A model generated the notes under the pieces. It saw nothing but the letters and a program-made list of their open reading frames with translations, made no database searches and was not told the origin of the DNA. Position numbers and translations under genes: made by a program. 64,000 nt of DNA from Blasia pusilla. Taxonomy: Eukaryota > Marchantiophyta > Marchantiopsida > Blasiales. Where the stretch lies: NCBI GenBank assembly GCA_050084515.1, contig CM114272.1, positions 41,044,001-41,108,000 on the forward strand. Reading direction: 5' to 3'. Of the stretch, positions 21,401 through 32,165 are shown piece after piece (position 1 is the stretch's first letter; each line of letters begins with the position of its first letter).

Positions 21401-21967
21401 AGTATCCAAAGGGGATAACCCAACTGGACCAGAAGTAGGAGTCCGCCGTGGGGCCTCCTCTTCCTCGTGAGGTATAACAGCCTCACACCAAGCCTCCTCC
21501 ACTAGGCGATCAGCCTCTTGCCATAGTGCATCGCCTGAACTCCAAAGTGGCACATCCAACGATGAGGATGCCACTGCTGCAAAACTAAGGACCTCCTCTA
21601 CCTCCTCATGCACAAGAGAATCCATAGCAGAAAAATTACCCTCCAAAAAGTCTCCTAGCCAAGTGACTACTCCACTAAAACCAGCCACAGATGCTAACAC
21701 TGTTGGGGAAGACCCTCTTGGTCGAGCCCCATAAATAAATCTCACAGGAACTTGGCTCATACGTCCATCCCCGGACTTCCAACCAGGTCTATAAGACGCT
21801 GTCTCAGTCCAGTAGTCCATCTGAAAACCCATTGGGTACAATACTACTCCTCCAACTAGTACATCATACGACTCGGCAGATGTGACCACTGCAGGTTCTC
21901 CCAATCGGGAGCTATCAGTCGCATGATTTGGTCTCAACTGTACAGAGAACTTCTCCCGTGTCATGAA
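21401..21967 (-). pseudogene. Gypsy protease C-terminal part and linker to methyltransferase
   Basis: Residues 1-200 of the frame starting at 21964. It reads through SAESYDVLVGGVVLYPMGF, which fits the C-terminal half of a retroviral-type protease (a hydrophobic strand followed by the L-G-x-x-x-L pattern), then an acidic linker rich in Glu/Ala and ending near PLDTTPIVWQYPPKG just before motif I of the methyltransferase. The linker has no recognised domain. Confidence 0.55.
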
Positions 21968-22462
21968 TTAAGACCTATCATTAGCTCCTCCAAGTGATGT
22001 TTGAATCTGGAATGGGCAAGGCTCAAGCTCTGACCTCCGAATACCCAAACCAATACATGTCGCCTTTCCCAACATCAAAGGTTGGGCACCATAGTCTAAC
22101 AAGACTCTATCTGGTCTATACACCTGTCCAATAGGACTCACCAATTGAAATATCCCACTCCGGTTGTCCAACATACATACACCAGGTGTAAGCCTCTCAC
22201 GATCAATGGTTGGCTGGCTTGGTAATGCATCCATCTTTGCCGCTGCTGCCTGCCAAGTAGCACTGGTACTCAATGCTAGACGTGACATAGAGGGTCGCTC
22301 CACCGCAACATCCTCATCCACCTCAGCACATGTAGCAGTAACACCCCCACGTTCACACAATATGGTTGCTAGGTGAAATACAAGAGCTAAGTCAGCTCCT
22401 AAAGCCATCAGCACCGTGGCCGAAAACAATGGGGATCCCAACACTGAAGTTGCCATCCACAT
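21968..22462 (-). pseudogene. Gypsy aspartic protease
   Basis: In frame with gag upstream and the methyltransferase downstream. The active-site strand reads VLLDYGAQPLMLG (residues 120-132), where family members have D-(S/T)-G-A; the Ser/Thr is Tyr here, so this copy would be weak or dead. ATCIGLGI follows, as usual for pepsin-like retroelement proteases. The role is processing of the gag-pol polyprotein. Confidence 0.75.
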
Positions 22463-22499
22463 CTTTGCCTTTGGATCTTTGCATCGCGTCTACTACACG

Positions 22500-24259
22500 C
22501 GATGTAGATGCCTCTGTCCCCACTGTCGGCTCAATAGGGGAGTAGGAACCATGGATGGAATCCTAAGCACCTTAGACAACAAGAATGACTGGGGAAGCCT
22601 AGCCTGCCTCCCAGCCTCACCCCTCTATGGGTCCAACTCCACAATAGCACCACGTGGCTCTGATGCTCGAGTGGCTCCTCTCGTAACTGCAGCTGATGCC
22701 TCAACCTGTGCTGCACTCGCCATATAAGAGAGATCATCCCCTCCATAAGAGGTGGAAGCCCCTACTCCCGAACCTGATCTATGCTGTATACCAGCCATAG
22801 TAGCCAACTTTTGCTCCAACTGCTCAATCCTGGTAGCCATAGCTGACTCTGTCGTAGTGGTAGGGGTAGCCACCGTAGGCTCTCCAACCACTGGTCCACC
22901 TCTACCACCCCTACCACCTCTACCACCTCGGCCTCTTGGAGCTACTCCACCACGGCCGTGGCCTGATCTCAACTATGGATGAAGATCAAAGCAACGCTCT
23001 CGAGGATGACCTAGTCTCCCGCAATTATCACACTAAGTTGGGGCCGACTGAGGCCCATCCTCCAAAGTCCGTCTCCCATCCTCTTGGGGACAAAACTTCC
23101 TAACATGATCATCTCCATATGTCCAACATGATTTTCCTTGCTGCGGGGCAGCAAATGAAGGCAATGGTCTCTACTCAAGTGTCCCTCTAGGACCTGACTG
23201 AGGTCGTGTGTACCCCCCACGACTCCCACTACTACTACCACCACCACTACTACGAGACTGTGAGGTGGGCTGCTGAACACAAGAAGTAGTAGTTGTATCC
23301 CTACTGAATGCGGATGTCACCACTCTCTCCTTCACCATGTTAAGCTCAATCTTCTCAGATAGAGCAAACACATGGGTCAATGTGGGTGAATCATCACTCA
23401 GAAGAGTAACATCACGTACCCTGCGGCGCAACTCTCTGTCCAAGATCCCATACCAAAACTGGACTACCTGAGCCTCATTCACACCCTGGGTAACTGAAAT
23501 CAAGCGTTGCATACGAGTGTATGCCTCACGAAGAATCTCACCAGTCTTTTGCTCAAATTCTTGGAGACTCCTCAACTTCTCTGTCTTCACTCCCTGATAG
23601 TTCTTCTTCAACCTCTTAAAGAACTCTACAACCGGGCTGAACGATGGTGGGGCAATAGTACCTCCACTAGTACCCCCACTGGTACCTCCATGGATACCTC
23701 CACTGGTACCCCCACTCCGGCTCGTACTCGTACCACTCAACGTCGGGCTGGCTGGCATAGTAGGAGCACTACTACCAATACCACCATGGGTGATAGACAC
23801 ATAGCTTGGAGACCAATATTGTCTCCACGCCTCGATCTCAGCAACATGGTCCTTCCTAAACTCATGGTAATCATCCATGGGTGGTCCCTCCAATTGCTGA
23901 AACAACCCCTTCCAAGCCAAGAAGGGTGTAAACAACGTGGCGTTCCGCAACATCTGCATATCACACCACGAATCAAACTCCTGGATGAAGTCCTTCAACT
24001 CAATGGTGCCCACTGCAACTGAGTATCGTCTTTGGCCCTTCATGGCCCCATATATCACGTCCATGTCCCAAATCAATGGAGCTGCAACACTCGATAACAA
24101 TGTAGAAGACTCGGTGTTTGGAACACCCTCGTCCTCCTCTTCATCAACCGTCGGAAGTGGAAAAGGTAGCCGATACCTCAATCCACTCCATGTGAAACCA
24201 CCAGTGTCCGCACCACGGTCCCCAACCAGACCACCAGACAGCTCCGTGATGACCAACAC
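22500..24259 (-). pseudogene. Gypsy gag with two zinc-knuckle motifs
   Basis: The main open part (23171-24259, 362 codons) has the capsid-like wording FIQEFDSWCDMQ, WKGLFQQLEG, MDDYHEFRKDHV, then a Gly/Thr/Ser linker, FFKRLKKNYQGVKTEKLRS, and VVQFWYGILDRELRRRV, ending in an Arg/Gly/Ser tail. In the same frame beyond a stop come a degraded knuckle (CWTYGDDHVRKFC; one Cys is Tyr) and a perfect CCHC knuckle at about 23008-23030 (CDNCGRLGHPRERC), then an RGG-rich stretch (22870-22960) and a coiled segment ATRIEQLEQKLATM. Gag packages element RNA. Stops at 23171, 22625 and elsewhere disable it. Confidence 0.85.
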
Positions 24260-25777
24260 CGATGCCGCACCACCACCAAATTACCACCACTAAGTAACCA
24301 AGTGACGTCGATGTCGCTGTACTATTCTAGCTCTACTAGCTATGGGTGTAGGCAACCTAACCTGTCAGCACCACAAGAAGCCTCCCACGGTCTACTCGTC
24401 ATCACTCCAGCCTCACTACCGGTAGCACACAGGAGTAACACTACTCTGGAAATCAGCGTCAACCCTATCAATGGGCGCGCAAGCAAGAAGCAACGATGGA
24501 GGGGATCCAAACACAGGAAGTCCAATGACAACCCTCCAATCGCAAATGGAAATCAAGATAACACAATCCACCAAACTTGGCGCCCCCTGAATCCACAGAA
24601 CCCACCACAAAATTCTAACGCAATAGCTACTCTGCCGCGGGTCGATGACGTGCTAGTCGGACTCGCAGCACTTGAAAATATTATATGGATGGAGAGGCTA
24701 CACTGTACTATGCGCTAGAGGTCCATCAACCAAAAAAATTGAGATGCATAAAGCGCCTAACACATCTCTAAACAACACCAAATGAGCTACACCAGTGTGT
24801 ACACTGGCATAGTTAAGAACTCAGCAGTTAAGCGTCTTCCAGGCAAAATAGCCCAACGATGGGTGACCAGGTATGCAACACTCAAATCACAAATCCTGCA
24901 AAAATTGCCTCACGCCCAAGCAAGCAAGCTTGCTTGCTTGCTCCTTGCTCCATACTCCGCCTCTCACGCCCACTCGCCCCGAGCTACCACGAGTTGCCTC
25001 GGAGCCTCAAAACGCCGAGAAAGGCTCGAGACATATCCCAGTCGCCATGCTTCGCCATGCTTCGCTATGGAGAGAGGCCCAACTAGGGTGCCCCCAATGG
25101 GATAGGCGTCTCCAACAACGAACGAGTCACCAACCAACCAGCCCCTCCGATGCACTGTCCACCATAACTAGTCCGTGAAATTTTGATCAGCAATTACTCC
25201 ACAAATCCTCAACCAAAATTGAATCTGTTTCAACCAAAATTCAATTGACCACCATAGCTATTTCTCCACAAAAAATCAGCTACAACCAATTTCTGTACTT
25301 TGAGCTAAAAATCAGACAAACTTGATGTCCATACACCTCCAAAATCGCAAATCGGACAGCGCTTCCGCCCAGATTCATGCACACAAAAATCCGCAATGCT
25401 CCACACACTCAAGCAGATAGCTTCACATGAGATCACAATACAAGTAGCAACAGGAACCTCTCACCCAATCTGGATGAACTTCAACACAGCTTCCGCACTC
25501 CAAGCTCTCCACATCAGAAAACCGTCGAACACGAACAAGAATCTTCAATCCTTGATAACTTCCAACTCCCTTGACGAAATCCGGCGATCTAAAGCACGTT
25601 GGAAAGCTCTCAGCAAGACGCTTCTTTCCTAAACAACCACGCACCAGATTCCCACCTCCAAAATAGGCCACAAGCCACAAACATCCACGGCTGAGTACAC
25701 AATCAGCCCTAACCAGATCCTACTGATCTACAATTGAAGCTACCATCGATCTACTCTAGTTCTTTGAGTGAAATCCA
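24260..25777. other. Gypsy 5' leader between LTR and gag
   Basis: About 1.5 kb on the minus strand between the LTR candidate and gag. No coding region is recognised. The expected tRNA primer site next to the LTR is not evident (the sequence after the LTR end starts TGGATTTCACTC), so the primer may be unusual or the site mutated. Confidence 0.5.
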
Positions 25778-26131
25778 TGAAAGACCTACTATCATAAAAC
25801 ATGTATAGAATCACATAAAATTGAGCCAAACCCACTCCACGATGGGAGAATCCAGGTCGAAGCTTGCGGGAACCACCATAGCCAAGAGCTCTACTCACTA
25901 CCAAGGCTAACTCCCAACGCAACAGACTCAACTCAAAGAACTAACTGTTTTTTGAGTACACTCCACACTATATCCTCCAACCTAAGAGCGGGCCCTACTA
26001 GAAAAGTCACCTTCAACTGCGTAACCCCCAACCCAATGTATGAAACTGCATCTCTACCTAGACACTACGGCCCTACATACGGTATGGCCTCTACTAGCAC
26101 ATTATACTCTACAACATAATTCGTATGGTCA
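25778..26131 (-). repeat. LTR candidate of the gypsy element (354 bp)
   Basis: Highly similar to 60922-61275, the same length in both places. On the minus strand it starts TGACCATA and ends GTCTTTCA, with the TG...CA ends expected of an LTR. Similarity stops sharply at both borders. It precedes gag here and follows integrase in the right-hand fragment, as a 5' and a 3' LTR would. Confidence 0.72.
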
Positions 26132-26141
26132 TGAGATGGGA

Positions 26142-27535
26142 GACTTCAACAGCTAGGTGGGGCAAGGCACTGATCCCCAAGCGGAGATGTGGATGTTTGG
26201 AGATGTGAGAGTGAATGGCAATGGCACACGGCTGATCACGATGTTGAGGGAACTTCAACTGATGGCACTTAATGAAAGGCATAAGGTGGGATCCCAGGCT
26301 TGGACTAGGGTCAACTTCAAGGAGAATGAGAGCTCCATTGTGGACTACATAGCTGTGGAAGAGGAACTCTACACACGCAGTGGGAAGATCACAAAGGATG
26401 CGATAGACATTGGAAGATCATATCATTCATTGGTTTGGACAGAGTTGCAGCAAAGGCTAAAATGCTCGACCAAACCAGTGAAGAGAGTGATCAAGAAATG
26501 GAGGATAGAGGACTTCCAAGATGAGGGCAACAAGAAGGTGTACATTGGCAAGCTGGAAGAAAATCTCTTGGCATTTGACACTTTCATTGAATCTACCGTC
26601 AAGACCTTTGGGTTCACAAGAATAATTGTGGTCATGGTGCTGGCATGGTGGGAGCGTGGAGTGACAAATGCCGCCGAGATTTTTGTCATCAGGAAATTGA
26701 TAATATGCGGCAGAACCGTCAAATGGTGGTCCTTGAAACTCAAGGCAGCCATTGCCAAACGAAGGGAAGCGTATATCACGAGTGCCAAAGCCATGGACGA
26801 TGCATCCTTGTGGGCAGAGTATGTGGCCCTACGCAAGGAAACCCGTCTTCTCGTGCGCATGCACAAGAAGAAAATGAACCAAGCCACATACTCATCCATC
26901 AATGAGAGTTTCACTGAGAATCAGAAAAAGTTCTGGATGGAAGTGCAGAAATTAAGCAAGGCGAGGGAAAAAAATGATGTAAAGGCCTTGAAGAGAAAAG
27001 ACCATGGAATGGTGACCACAGCTAAACAGATCCGACATGTGTTGGAAGGCCATTACAAGGAGTTAGGCAGGAAGCCCGCTGGGACATCCCTTGAAGAGCA
27101 GAACTTCGAGAGGGTGGTGGAGGATTTTGTTAAGATACAACGGGAGAAGGCAGATGATGAGGTTGAGCTGGGCAACCCATATAATGATTGGTTCTCCCTG
27201 GCTGAGGTGGGAGCAGCTATCAAAGAACTTGTGAACCACAAAGCGGGCGGTGGTGATGAGCTTGTGAATGAGCTGTTGAAGTATGGCGATGCTGCTATGG
27301 CTCGCTCTCTAGTGAGTCTCTTCAACGTGGTCTGGCGGGCAGAAGTCATCCCACAAAGATGGCGGATAGGAGTCATCGTGAACCTCTTCAAGAAGGGTGA
27401 GCGAGAAGACCCGGGAAACTACAGGGGTATTACATTGCTGAGTGTAGTCGGGAAGCTCCTCTGCCGTATACTCAACAATAGGATCTCTGTGTACATGGAG
27501 GAGAATTCAGTCATCAATGAAGGCCAGGGGCCTGG
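26142..27535 (+). pseudogene. Truncated LINE ORF2 (endonuclease end and start of reverse transcriptase)
   Basis: Begins GDFNS, the GDFN motif of the APE-type endonuclease, followed by a TAG, then a long open frame (26157-27695). SIVDYIAVEEELY and RSYHSLVWTEL are the last endonuclease motifs, with SYH replacing the usual SDH. After a basic linker come HKAGGGDELVNELLKYG, IPQRWRIGVIVNLFKKGERE and NYRGITLLSVVGKLL, the opening motifs of non-LTR reverse transcriptases. The match stops at NEGQ (about 27533); the catalytic palm is absent. The 5' end is cut by the gypsy LTR. Confidence 0.93.
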
Positions 27536-27990
27536 TATTCTGGCAGGAGAGAGTAAGAAAGGAGAGGAAGAGAGGAAGAGAGAAGAGTCTCTCTTCAAAA
27601 AAAAGGGCCAAATCCGCCTCCTCTCTTCAAAACATTTTGACATATTTGAAATTTTTGTTTGCTTTCAAATTCATGAAATCTTTAGAAGAGAGTAGGCAGT
27701 GGTCCACATTTGGCCCTAAAGAAACCTCCTTTTTTGAGGGGGCGAAAAAAAAGTAGACATCATAAGACCACTACAAACATTTTTCCATCACTCTCCATGT
27801 GAGCCTAAGTTTCTTCACATTGGATGTCTCGGTCTACAATAAGCAATGCCCATGGGTATTTTTGTTGGAGGACCACCCGGATGCGCATCGGTACGATGCC
27901 AACCTCTCTTGATGCAGGGATTGTTGCCTGCATCATGGCCTTCCCTGAATTGCCTCATAACCAACTTTCTGACATCCGAAATGGCAATCC
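27536..27990. other. Low-complexity sequence and start of copy B flank
   Basis: Purine-rich GAGAG/AAGAG and poly-A tracts follow the LINE. AGGGCCAAAT (about 27603) and ATTTGGCCCT (about 27707) form an inverted pair about 100 bp apart, which may be a small MITE-like insertion. No gene is recognised. Confidence 0.35.
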
Positions 27991-28381
27991 GACAGGTAGT
28001 AGGAATCCTACACATCTTAGACAAGAAAAGAAGCCTACAACTGGTTTGACGAATGTAGGGGAATGAGCCAAAAGTTAAGAAGCCCGCCACAATGCGTCAG
28101 AAGTTGGTCTCACAGGGAAAGAGTCCGATCACTCAAGCAGCCAACCTGTCGGAATCCGACAGCTTGCCTGGAAATGGTTAAAACGTTGCAGTGGGCAAAA
28201 AGCTTAAAGTTGCAACCCGTTCGAATCATACGGGTTGCAAAATTGTAATTCTGAGTAGCTAAAAGAACACAATCCACAAGTCCAAAAAAAATTTCCAACA
28301 AACTTTTACAAACACCATTATCGGTTGAAAAAATCTCGTCCTTTATTACCTCCGAAGGAACCTCGGAAATGTACATTTGAC
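27990..28381. repeat. Duplicated 3' flank of copy B, unit 1
   Basis: GGTAGTAGGAATCCTACAC and following, through a short palindrome pair, to TTTATTACCTCCGAAGG. The same series of blocks recurs at 28680-29065, about 690 bp away, so the tail of the element has been tandemly duplicated. Two palindromes occur here (about 28140 and 28210). Confidence 0.7.
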
Positions 28382-28702
28382 CTAGTCTATGATTTCTTCA
28401 GCCTCGTCATCTACAAATTTACTCCTAACTCTCCTAGGTTCGTGTACAAAAGGAATGTCCTGGGATACAAGTGGCTCCTCTGGCCGATTGTAGACGGGGA
28501 TCGAAAATGTTGGCGAATTTGAGAGCCTTGGCCCCCCCCTAGATACACCATAACGGTCCCATGAAACCTGATTTGAGTCCCACCGCCTTCCTCGGCAGTA
28601 TATCTTGTACAGTCTGCAATGTGACATCCATCCAGTATCAATATGTGCTCTGTCCTTGGTAATACCATGATGGCAATCCCACAGGTAGTAGGAATCCAAC
28701 AC
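28382..28702 (-). pseudogene. Terminal exon of ParB-methyltransferase gene, copy B
   Basis: Two overlapping frames are readable. The one conserved with copy A (1923-2311) reads HILILDGCHIADCTRYTAEE, then GTQ and VMVYLGGGQG. The other ends SKFVDDEAEEIID and a stop at 28382, which is probably the true C-terminus after a frame change at the poly-C tract near 28540. It is likely the last segment of the methyltransferase-like protein. Confidence 0.5.
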
Positions 28703-29067
28703 GTCTGAGAGAAGAAAAGAAGCCTACGCCTTCTTTTACGAGTTGAGGGGAAGGTGCCAAAGTGAAGAAGCCCGCAACACTACCTCTTAAGTTGGACCAA
28801 CAGGGAAAGAGTCCGATCAGGCAACTTGTCGAAATCCGACAGGTTGCCTGGAAGTGGTTAAAAAGGTGCAGTGGTCAAAAAGTGAAAAGTTGCAAGCAGG
28901 AGAAATCCGATGGGTTGCAAAATAGAAGTCCGCGGAGTACATAGACGATCACATTTGAAAAGACATAAAAGATATTCAGAAAACTTTTAGAAGCACCACC
29001 ATCGTTCGAAAAAATCTTCTCCTTTATTACATCCGAAAAAAGCTCGGAATTGTACATTTAATCTATT

Positions 29068-29663
29068 CTATGAAATCTTTTGCCTCATCATCAAATAACT
29101 CTCTACTCCAAACGCTGCAGTCAAGCTGGGTCCTTGAGTTCTTTGAACTCTCTCGTCATCGTCCGAGAGCTCTTGCAAAATTACTTTCGGCCTTGCCCTC
29201 CCAATTTTTGGAATCGTTGGAAATGACGATGGTGTCACTACCAATGGTGGGTCTGGAACCGGAGCTCTCGGCTTTGGTGGAGAGTTGTATGCCCCAACGA
29301 GCCTTTCGTATTCTGCCTTTGCCTCCTTGCAAAGGTCAAACAATTCCTGCCTTCCCTCGAGGCAGAGAATGTTCCTGCCACTCTGCCAGGCGCCTTTTAT
29401 ACTTGCCCCTTAAAGTCCCACTAAGTCGAACACCAAGTCACCCCCGGCCTTGAGCAGAGCTCGATGAGCGTTTGTATCAGGGCTGGCGACTTTTCCCTTC
29501 CTCCAAGAAGTGGGGTACCGTCTTGCATGTTAATTCCCGGGGGGAAATTGTACAAACTATCTAAGCTGTACCCATATGAGCATGGATCCACAGGATCCTG
29601 AATCTTGAACACTAGGAAGTTGTGCTCGGGCCGAACGAAGCAGTAATTGTAGGAGTAGTCCAT
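29068..29663 (-). pseudogene. Amino-methyltransferase motif-I exon, copy B
   Basis: The exon opens with MDYSYNYCF exactly after the acceptor TTTACAG (29664-29670). It matches 2317-2850 through GGREKSPALIQTLIELCSRPG, where two extra C residues (about 29441) shift the frame. In the restored register a TAA also falls inside the glycine-rich loop. The sequence resumes as LFDLCKEAKAEYERLVGAYN with the Pro-rich linker (29068-29343). Both lesions hit the AdoMet-binding motif, so this copy is inactive. Confidence 0.6.
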
Positions 29664-29763
29664 CTGTAAAGAAGCACGTTGGAAACAATGTCAGCAACTT
29701 GGCATAATGTGCAACACGTTACCAAAGAACTCCGCTTGACCCTACAGAACTTTTTTTAATTAC

Positions 29764-30139
29764 TAACATTGGAGCAACCTGTCGGAGTTCGACGGGTTGT
29801 TTTTGTCAATGACCTACCCGTCGGAAGGCGATGGGTTGCTGGCTTAGAGCAGCCCATGCTTGGCTGAGAGCAACCTGTTGCTTTCCGACATGTTGCAGAT
29901 TTTCGGAAACACAGGGAAAAACCATAAGTAACTGCAACCCGTCGGAACCCGACGGGTTGCAGGTGGTAATACGTTTTCCCTGTGTTTTTGGGAAAGATGC
30001 AACCCGTCGGAAAGCGACGGGTTCCTCTCAGCCAAGCATGAGCTAATCTAAGCCAGCAACCTGTCGCCTTCCGACGGGTTGCTCACGGACAAAAACAACG
30101 TTGGAGATATACAATCTGGAGATAGGTATAGAGCCTTAC
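29764..30139. repeat. Intron with nested palindrome, copy B
   Basis: The intron lies between the donor at 30138-30139 (minus strand GTAAGG) and the acceptor at 29664. Within it, 29818-30080 is an inverted repeat about 263 bp long centred on 29947. The centre is itself a perfect copy of the 27-bp palindrome (29934-29960), and each arm contains further palindromes. Arm blocks such as CCATGCTTGGCTGAGAG (left) pair with CTCTCAGCCAAGCATG (right). Confidence 0.85.
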
Positions 30140-32165
30140 CCGAATCTGACTTGTCACGGATCGGAGTGGGTACTCGTTCTTGATGATCCACGATTGCGCC
30201 GTCCTCCACTTCAGCGACCTCTTGACGCACTGGAAGTTGAAAAGCTTGTCCTCGCTCCCTCCAGTAAAAACTAAGAAGCAACCTTTGTCACTCAGATAAG
30301 CGTCTGCAAAGGAAAACAAGAGCGCGATCTGGTCATAAGAGAGGGGAACATTCCACTCAGGTACCCCGTCCGACGGATTCTCGTCCCACAATCGCAACCC
30401 CGAGGGTAGATCAGCGATCAATAGATCCACCGCCACCTCTTCGACCACTCCATTCACCATCCTGGCAGCGTGCCCGTTTCGTTGGAGCTTCCATCCCAGC
30501 GTTGTCAATTTATCAATGGCTGGTGTCAACGCTTGAATACTGAAGCTTTTCAGCTCATCCAGTAAAGGAGTGAACTGAAGGAGGACGCTTGTCCGGGTCG
30601 TTGTTTCTCTGTGTCTTCCCAAGGATGATGGACTGTATTCTCCTTGGGACAACCCTGGCAGCTCTTGCTTCCGCTTCTCCCCAGTTTGCGGACGGCTTGT
30701 TGGGGTCTCTATGACCTCAGACTCTGGTGGGGTTTTTTTTGCCAAGGTCCGACCCTCTCTCCCCGCTCGCCCGGACGATTCCACCTCTGGCCTTGAATCT
30801 TCAGCCTCTCTTTGGGAAGACTCGGCCTCGGAATTCTTCCCTCCCCTCGCCTTGCCTTTGAGACCCGCTGTGGATTTGTCTTTGGCTGTGCGGACCTTGG
30901 AAGCCAACTCAGCTGTCTCGAGGGCTTGCTCTTCTGCATCTCCTCCTCCAAAGTCTTCAGGCTGCACAAAATTGGGGATGTCATCCCGTCCTGCGGCCAC
31001 TGCATCATGAAGCACGCGTAAATCTTTCTCGGTGATGTCTTCAGGGTCGTTGAAGTCCTGCCAAATCGGGCAATTCTCCACCTCCCAATCAGACATGTGC
31101 TGAGCCATCTCCGTGTCGTACATGGAGAATGTCTCTCCATCAGGCGGCAAAGCCCACAATTTGTAGGCTGCCAATATTTTTCCCCAGGTACCTGCATTCT
31201 TACAATGGACCAGGTACCTGAAGAGCATCCGTTGGGCAGCTCTTAGTCGAACTGAATCGGCCGCATGCTCCTGAAGATCTCACTTCTTCTTTGCAAGATC
31301 CCTTTTGTTCCCCTCGATTTCTTCGTCAAGGTCTGCCTAAGGGAGGACGCAATCCTTGAACATCATCTTGAAACTTGGGTTTTTGATGGGCTTGTCCTGA
31401 ATGTCATTAAGCCAAACCTCAAAATCTAGAGCACTTTCCAGGTTTGCTTCATCCGGAATGGGCTCTAATCTTTTGAGCTCCGCTTGGAGACCGTCCAGCA
31501 TGGACTTCCCGATAACCCGCAACGTGTCCCAGAACGACCATTCGTGGAGCCAGTGGGAGATCACTGGATCGGACACACCCGGAGGATGGTGTGCCGCCCT
31601 CTTCTGGGCCTCTGTGCCCTCGAGACTGATTTTCATCAATCGGATCCTCCTAAAATCGCTTATTCCAGAAAATGCAAATCGATGCACGCGATCCATGGAC
31701 ACTTTCTCCCCAATCCAACCTTGCGGATCTTCATCCCTTTTCCGCCGGCGCTTGATAATCGCCTTCATCTCCTTGTAAAACTCCGGACCAAGTTCGAGGT
31801 TGAGAATGTTGATATAGCGCTGCATCTTGCTTGCCGTGTACTTCGTGGCTGCAGATACTACAGCTTGGATGAATTTCGCGTGCTCAGACCCAGATAAATA
31901 CTTTCTCCCTCCGCTCAAGCTCCAATGCAGCGCTCTTCTTCGCGACCTGTATCTTCGACCAGCAAAGGATTGTGACGGCTGCATCTTGGGAAATAAACTT
32001 ATTTTCCCAAGTCTTCTTTTGATTTGTGCACCCTTTGCAAGCATCTGATTTACCAGGGCGTCGCCCAAGAACCCCTTGTACTCTGCCGGATGCGTCGTAA
32101 GCACCTTCTTCACCTGATCGCAATCCTGGATCCAGTGGTGGGTGATATTCCCCTCCGATACAATC
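30140..32165 (-). pseudogene. Middle exon: helical region, charged linker and motif-IV half of amino-methyltransferase, copy B
   Basis: Bounded by an acceptor (TGTGCAG, 32166-32172) and a donor (GTAAGG, from 30139). The 5' part (31337-32165) encodes a basic helical region, THHWIQDCDQVKK to FKMMFKDCVLP. Two stops (about 31337 and 31292) and a compensated frameshift near 31890-32040 break it. The 3' part (to 30140) has MSDWEVENCPIW, a charged linker, then LLIADLPSGLRLWDE, SYDQIALLFSFADAYLS, GCFLVFTG and WRTAQSWIIKNEYP. The D-x-P-S at residue 273 of that frame (about 30412) is where N4/N6 methyltransferases have (D/N/S)PP(Y/F/W). The strand order motif IV first, motif I in the next exon, is the permuted arrangement of that family. 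Confidence 0.62.

Larger units (their letters stand above)
19207..26131 (-). mobile_element. Ty3/gypsy retroelement with cytosine methyltransferase, 3'-truncated
   Basis: The order on the minus strand is a 354-bp LTR candidate (25778-26131), about 1.5 kb leader, gag with zinc knuckles, protease, DNMT3/DRM-like methyltransferase and reverse transcriptase. RNase H, integrase and the 3' LTR are missing, cut at about 19207. From 24259 to 20537, and again from 20047 to 19160, all pieces lie in one frame, broken mainly by point stops; a locally frameshifted stretch lies between. That argues for an ancestral single gag-pol polyprotein. The 5' end abuts a LINE at about 26142. Confidence 0.88.

Noticed and set aside
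22752-24022. Plus-strand frames antisense to gag (Pro- and Thr-rich)
   Set aside because: They mirror the Gly/Ser/Arg-rich gag codons of the minus strand.
24782-25178. Overlapping plus-strand frames rich in Ala/Leu/Arg
   Set aside because: They lie in the gypsy leader on the opposite strand and show no motif.
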